Shown here in pieces: positions 12,721 through 13,952 of a stretch of 13,952 nucleotides of DNA. The stretch covers positions 1 to 13,952 of the forward strand of contig URVS01000014.1 in assembly GCA_900551385.1 (NCBI GenBank). Direction: 5' to 3'. The notes beneath the pieces are model-generated. The model was not told where the DNA came from, did no database searches, and saw nothing but the letters and a program-made list of their open reading frames with translations. The position numbers were made by a program, and so were the translations under genes. Positions within the stretch are counted from its first letter, which is position 1, and each line of letters opens with the position of its first letter. Origin of the DNA: an uncultured Mollicutes bacterium (GTDB lineage: Bacteria > Bacillota_I > Bacilli_A > RFN20 > CAG-449).

Positions 12721-13744
12721 TAATACTCATTGATATATCTTTAGCTTGAACATTTCCTAATTTTAATGGTAAAGAGGTACTATATGAAGTTCCATTGATA
12801 GAACAAGAATAATCTAAAACTGGACTAGTTCCATTAAATAGATCGTTTAAATGAGCTGAAGTAATATTTTTTAATTTCATTGTGTAATAAAATTCATTAG
12901 CTTGATTTTCAGATACACCTCGCATACCTGCTAAATTGTAGCATTTAATACTTAATCTTGCGGTAATAGAATAAATAAATGATTCATAAGTAAAATTAGT
13001 AAATGATTCTGGATCAAGAGTAGATAATGTTGAACTTACTAAAGTTGTTTCTTGTTCATATAATGATTTACCAGAAGTTGTTTTGTATTTTGTAGCTTTT
13101 TGTTTTACTGAATAAGCATTAGATTCATAATTTTCAATATTATAAGAATCTAATCTTAAATAATTATTTGCTTTTGTTATAAAGTCTTTGTTAAATATTA
13201 ATTTTTCATTTTTTACTGTTTTATCAACTTCAATTGATCCACCAGTTGTATTAACAGTAGTGTTAACTTTTAATGGTTTATTATCTTCTGCTAATAAAGA
13301 ATATGATGGAGTTATTCTTTCTATAAAATCAATTTTTAATGTGGCAAATACACTTTCATTAGTTTCTGCATATAAAGTAAGAACTATTTGTTTTAAAAAT
13401 GGTTTTAAACATGTAATTGTTAATTTATTGTTTTCTACATCATGTAAAATAGAAAGTATATTATCTTCAAGTAGAGTATCATCATTAAAATAATTTAATT
13501 TATAAATAATTTGTCCAGTATAAAATGAAGGAGTAACAGTATATGTAATTTCTTGAGTTCCATAATCATTATCACTTTGAATTGATTTAACTACAAGGTT
13601 AATGCCTTTATTGTTATCAATAGAAGATACTAAGTTACTTTCGTTATGGTTAGAATTGTTTATTATTGTAGGAATAGCAATACTAGATGCTAATAATAGT
13701 CCTACTAAAGAAAAAATAATAATTTTTTTGTTTGTTTTTTTCAT
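12704..13744 (-). CDS. Secreted or membrane-anchored beta-rich protein
   Basis: 346 aa. The N-terminus MKKTNKK is followed by a hydrophobic segment at about 8-28 (IIIFSLVGLLLASSIAIPTI) with no lipobox, so it is a signal peptide or N-terminal anchor. A first domain (about 45-145) reads QEITYTVTPSFYTGQIIYKL, then NKLTITCLKPFLKQIVLTLY and SVFATLKIDF. This resembles the Ig-like repeats seen in surface proteins of uncultured Firmicutes. The rest is Ser/Thr/Asn-rich with no enzyme motif. A perfect Shine-Dalgarno AAGGAGG (13753-13759 on the minus strand) stands 8 nt from the ATG. Codon use is that of the host. The role is unknown; export is well supported. Confidence 0.85.
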   Translation of the reverse strand: MKKTNKKIIIFSLVGLLLASSIAIPTIINNSNHNESNLVSSIDNNKGINLVVKSIQSDNDYGTQEITYTVTPSFYTGQIIYKLNYFNDDTLLEDNILSILHDVENNKLTITCLKPFLKQIVLTLYAETNESVFATLKIDFIERITPSYSLLAEDNKPLKVNTTVNTTGGSIEVDKTVKNEKLIFNKDFITKANNYLRLDSYNIENYESNAYSVKQKATKYKTTSGKSLYEQETTLVSSTLSTLDPESFTNFTYESFIYSITARLSIKCYNLAGMRGVSENQANEFYYTMKLKNITSAHLNDLFNGTSPVLDYSCSINGTSYSTSLPLKLGNVQAKDISMSINSIMF

Positions 13745-13786
13745 TTAAAAATCCTCCTTAAAAATCAAACATTTTTTAGTGCAACC

Positions 13787-13792
13787 ATTATA
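13787..13792 (-). promoter_or_regulatory. -10 box of the secreted protein gene
   Basis: Perfect TATAAT read on the minus strand, about 43 bp before the ATG. The -35 position (13810-13815, TTTTTC on the minus strand) is poor. Confidence 0.5.
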
Positions 13793-13802
13793 TAAATTGT
13801 AA

Positions 13803-13952
13803 AAAAAAAGAAAAATTAATAAAAAAAGTTTAGAAAAAGGTTTCCTTGCAATGGAGAGATTAAATGAAGCAGTTCTTAGAATTTTGGCAACAAAGATGGC
13901 AAATGGTGTATTTGAAAATAAAAAACCATTAAATGAGATTGATGTAGTTGGT
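13803..13952 (+). pseudogene. Glycoside hydrolase family 3 fragment, apparently 5'-truncated
   Basis: The open frame runs from the TAA at 13800-13802 to the window edge. From the ATG at 13851 it reads MERLNEAVLRILATKMANGV, then FENKKPLNEIDVVG. This matches the junction of the two GH3 domains (family pattern RxxEAVxRIL-x-K-x-x-x-G-x-FENP ... VGS-x-EH), which normally lies 300 or more residues into a beta-glucosidase or hexosaminidase. The frame before the ATG also reads like GH3 (EKGFLAMERL). There is no room upstream for the catalytic N-terminal half, because the opposite-strand gene starts at 13744. So either the gene is a truncated remnant, or a short protein starts at 13851 (AAAAAGG lies 10 nt upstream). 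The fragment continues past the window. Confidence 0.7.

Noticed and set aside
1..13952. Mycoplasma-type genetic code (UGA as Trp)
   Set aside because: Tryptophan at conserved sites (for example in PcrA and the nitroreductase) is encoded by TGG, and TGA is used as a stop at 10301-10303.

Overview
The window is a very AT-rich (roughly 25% GC by eye) piece of a low-GC Gram-positive-type chromosome. TGG encodes tryptophan and TGA is used as a stop (for example at 10301-10303), so it uses the standard bacterial code and is not a Mycoplasma with recoded UGA. The protein styles (PcrA/GatCAB of Bacilli type, simple secreted proteins with Ig-like sheets, Xre regulators) suggest an uncultured gut Bacilli lineage of the RF39/Erysipelotrichales kind. 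The lineage is an inference.

Region 1 (1-6230) is housekeeping. It holds the 3' end of a thioredoxin-fold-like gene, then a tight same-strand run: pcrA (UvrD-type helicase), gatC, gatA, gatB (the Asp/Glu-tRNA amidotransferase) and a DJ-1/PfpI-family protein. Gaps are 1-12 bp, so this reads as one operon. It ends at a strong intrinsic terminator that lies inside a convergent gene for a 113-aa protein of unknown function.

Region 2 (6450-9055) starts with two tandem Xre-type regulators about 71% identical in protein. Each is preceded by the same promoter/operator layout: a TATACT -10 box, then a 32-bp element with inverted AAGATAAC/GTTATCTT arms. They are followed by tRNA-Arg(CCT), a small nitroreductase and a histidine phosphatase (each with a clear sigma-A-type promoter), and tRNA-Leu(TAG).

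Region 3 (9056-12693) lies directly behind tRNA-Leu and looks accessory. It holds a 61-aa orphan and a divergently transcribed Xre repressor facing a three-gene overlapping operon: a one-TM helical protein, a two-TM Cys-rich protein and a lipoprotein. The divergent promoter carries three ATTGACT operator-like half-sites. After a terminator comes a 413-bp non-coding stretch with an unusually GC-rich, palindrome-rich core and two tiny ORFs. A perfect terminator hairpin follows, directly in the leader of a divergent HU-like DNA-binding protein. No integrase and no second att copy are visible.

Region 4 (12697-13952) has a convergent secreted or anchored beta-rich protein. At the right edge is an open frame that matches the middle of a glycoside hydrolase family 3 enzyme but has no room upstream for its N-terminal half, so it looks 5'-truncated.

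The best candidate for something undescribed is the Xre-controlled membrane/lipoprotein module at 9445-11899, together with the structured RNA-like segment and HU-like gene just downstream.
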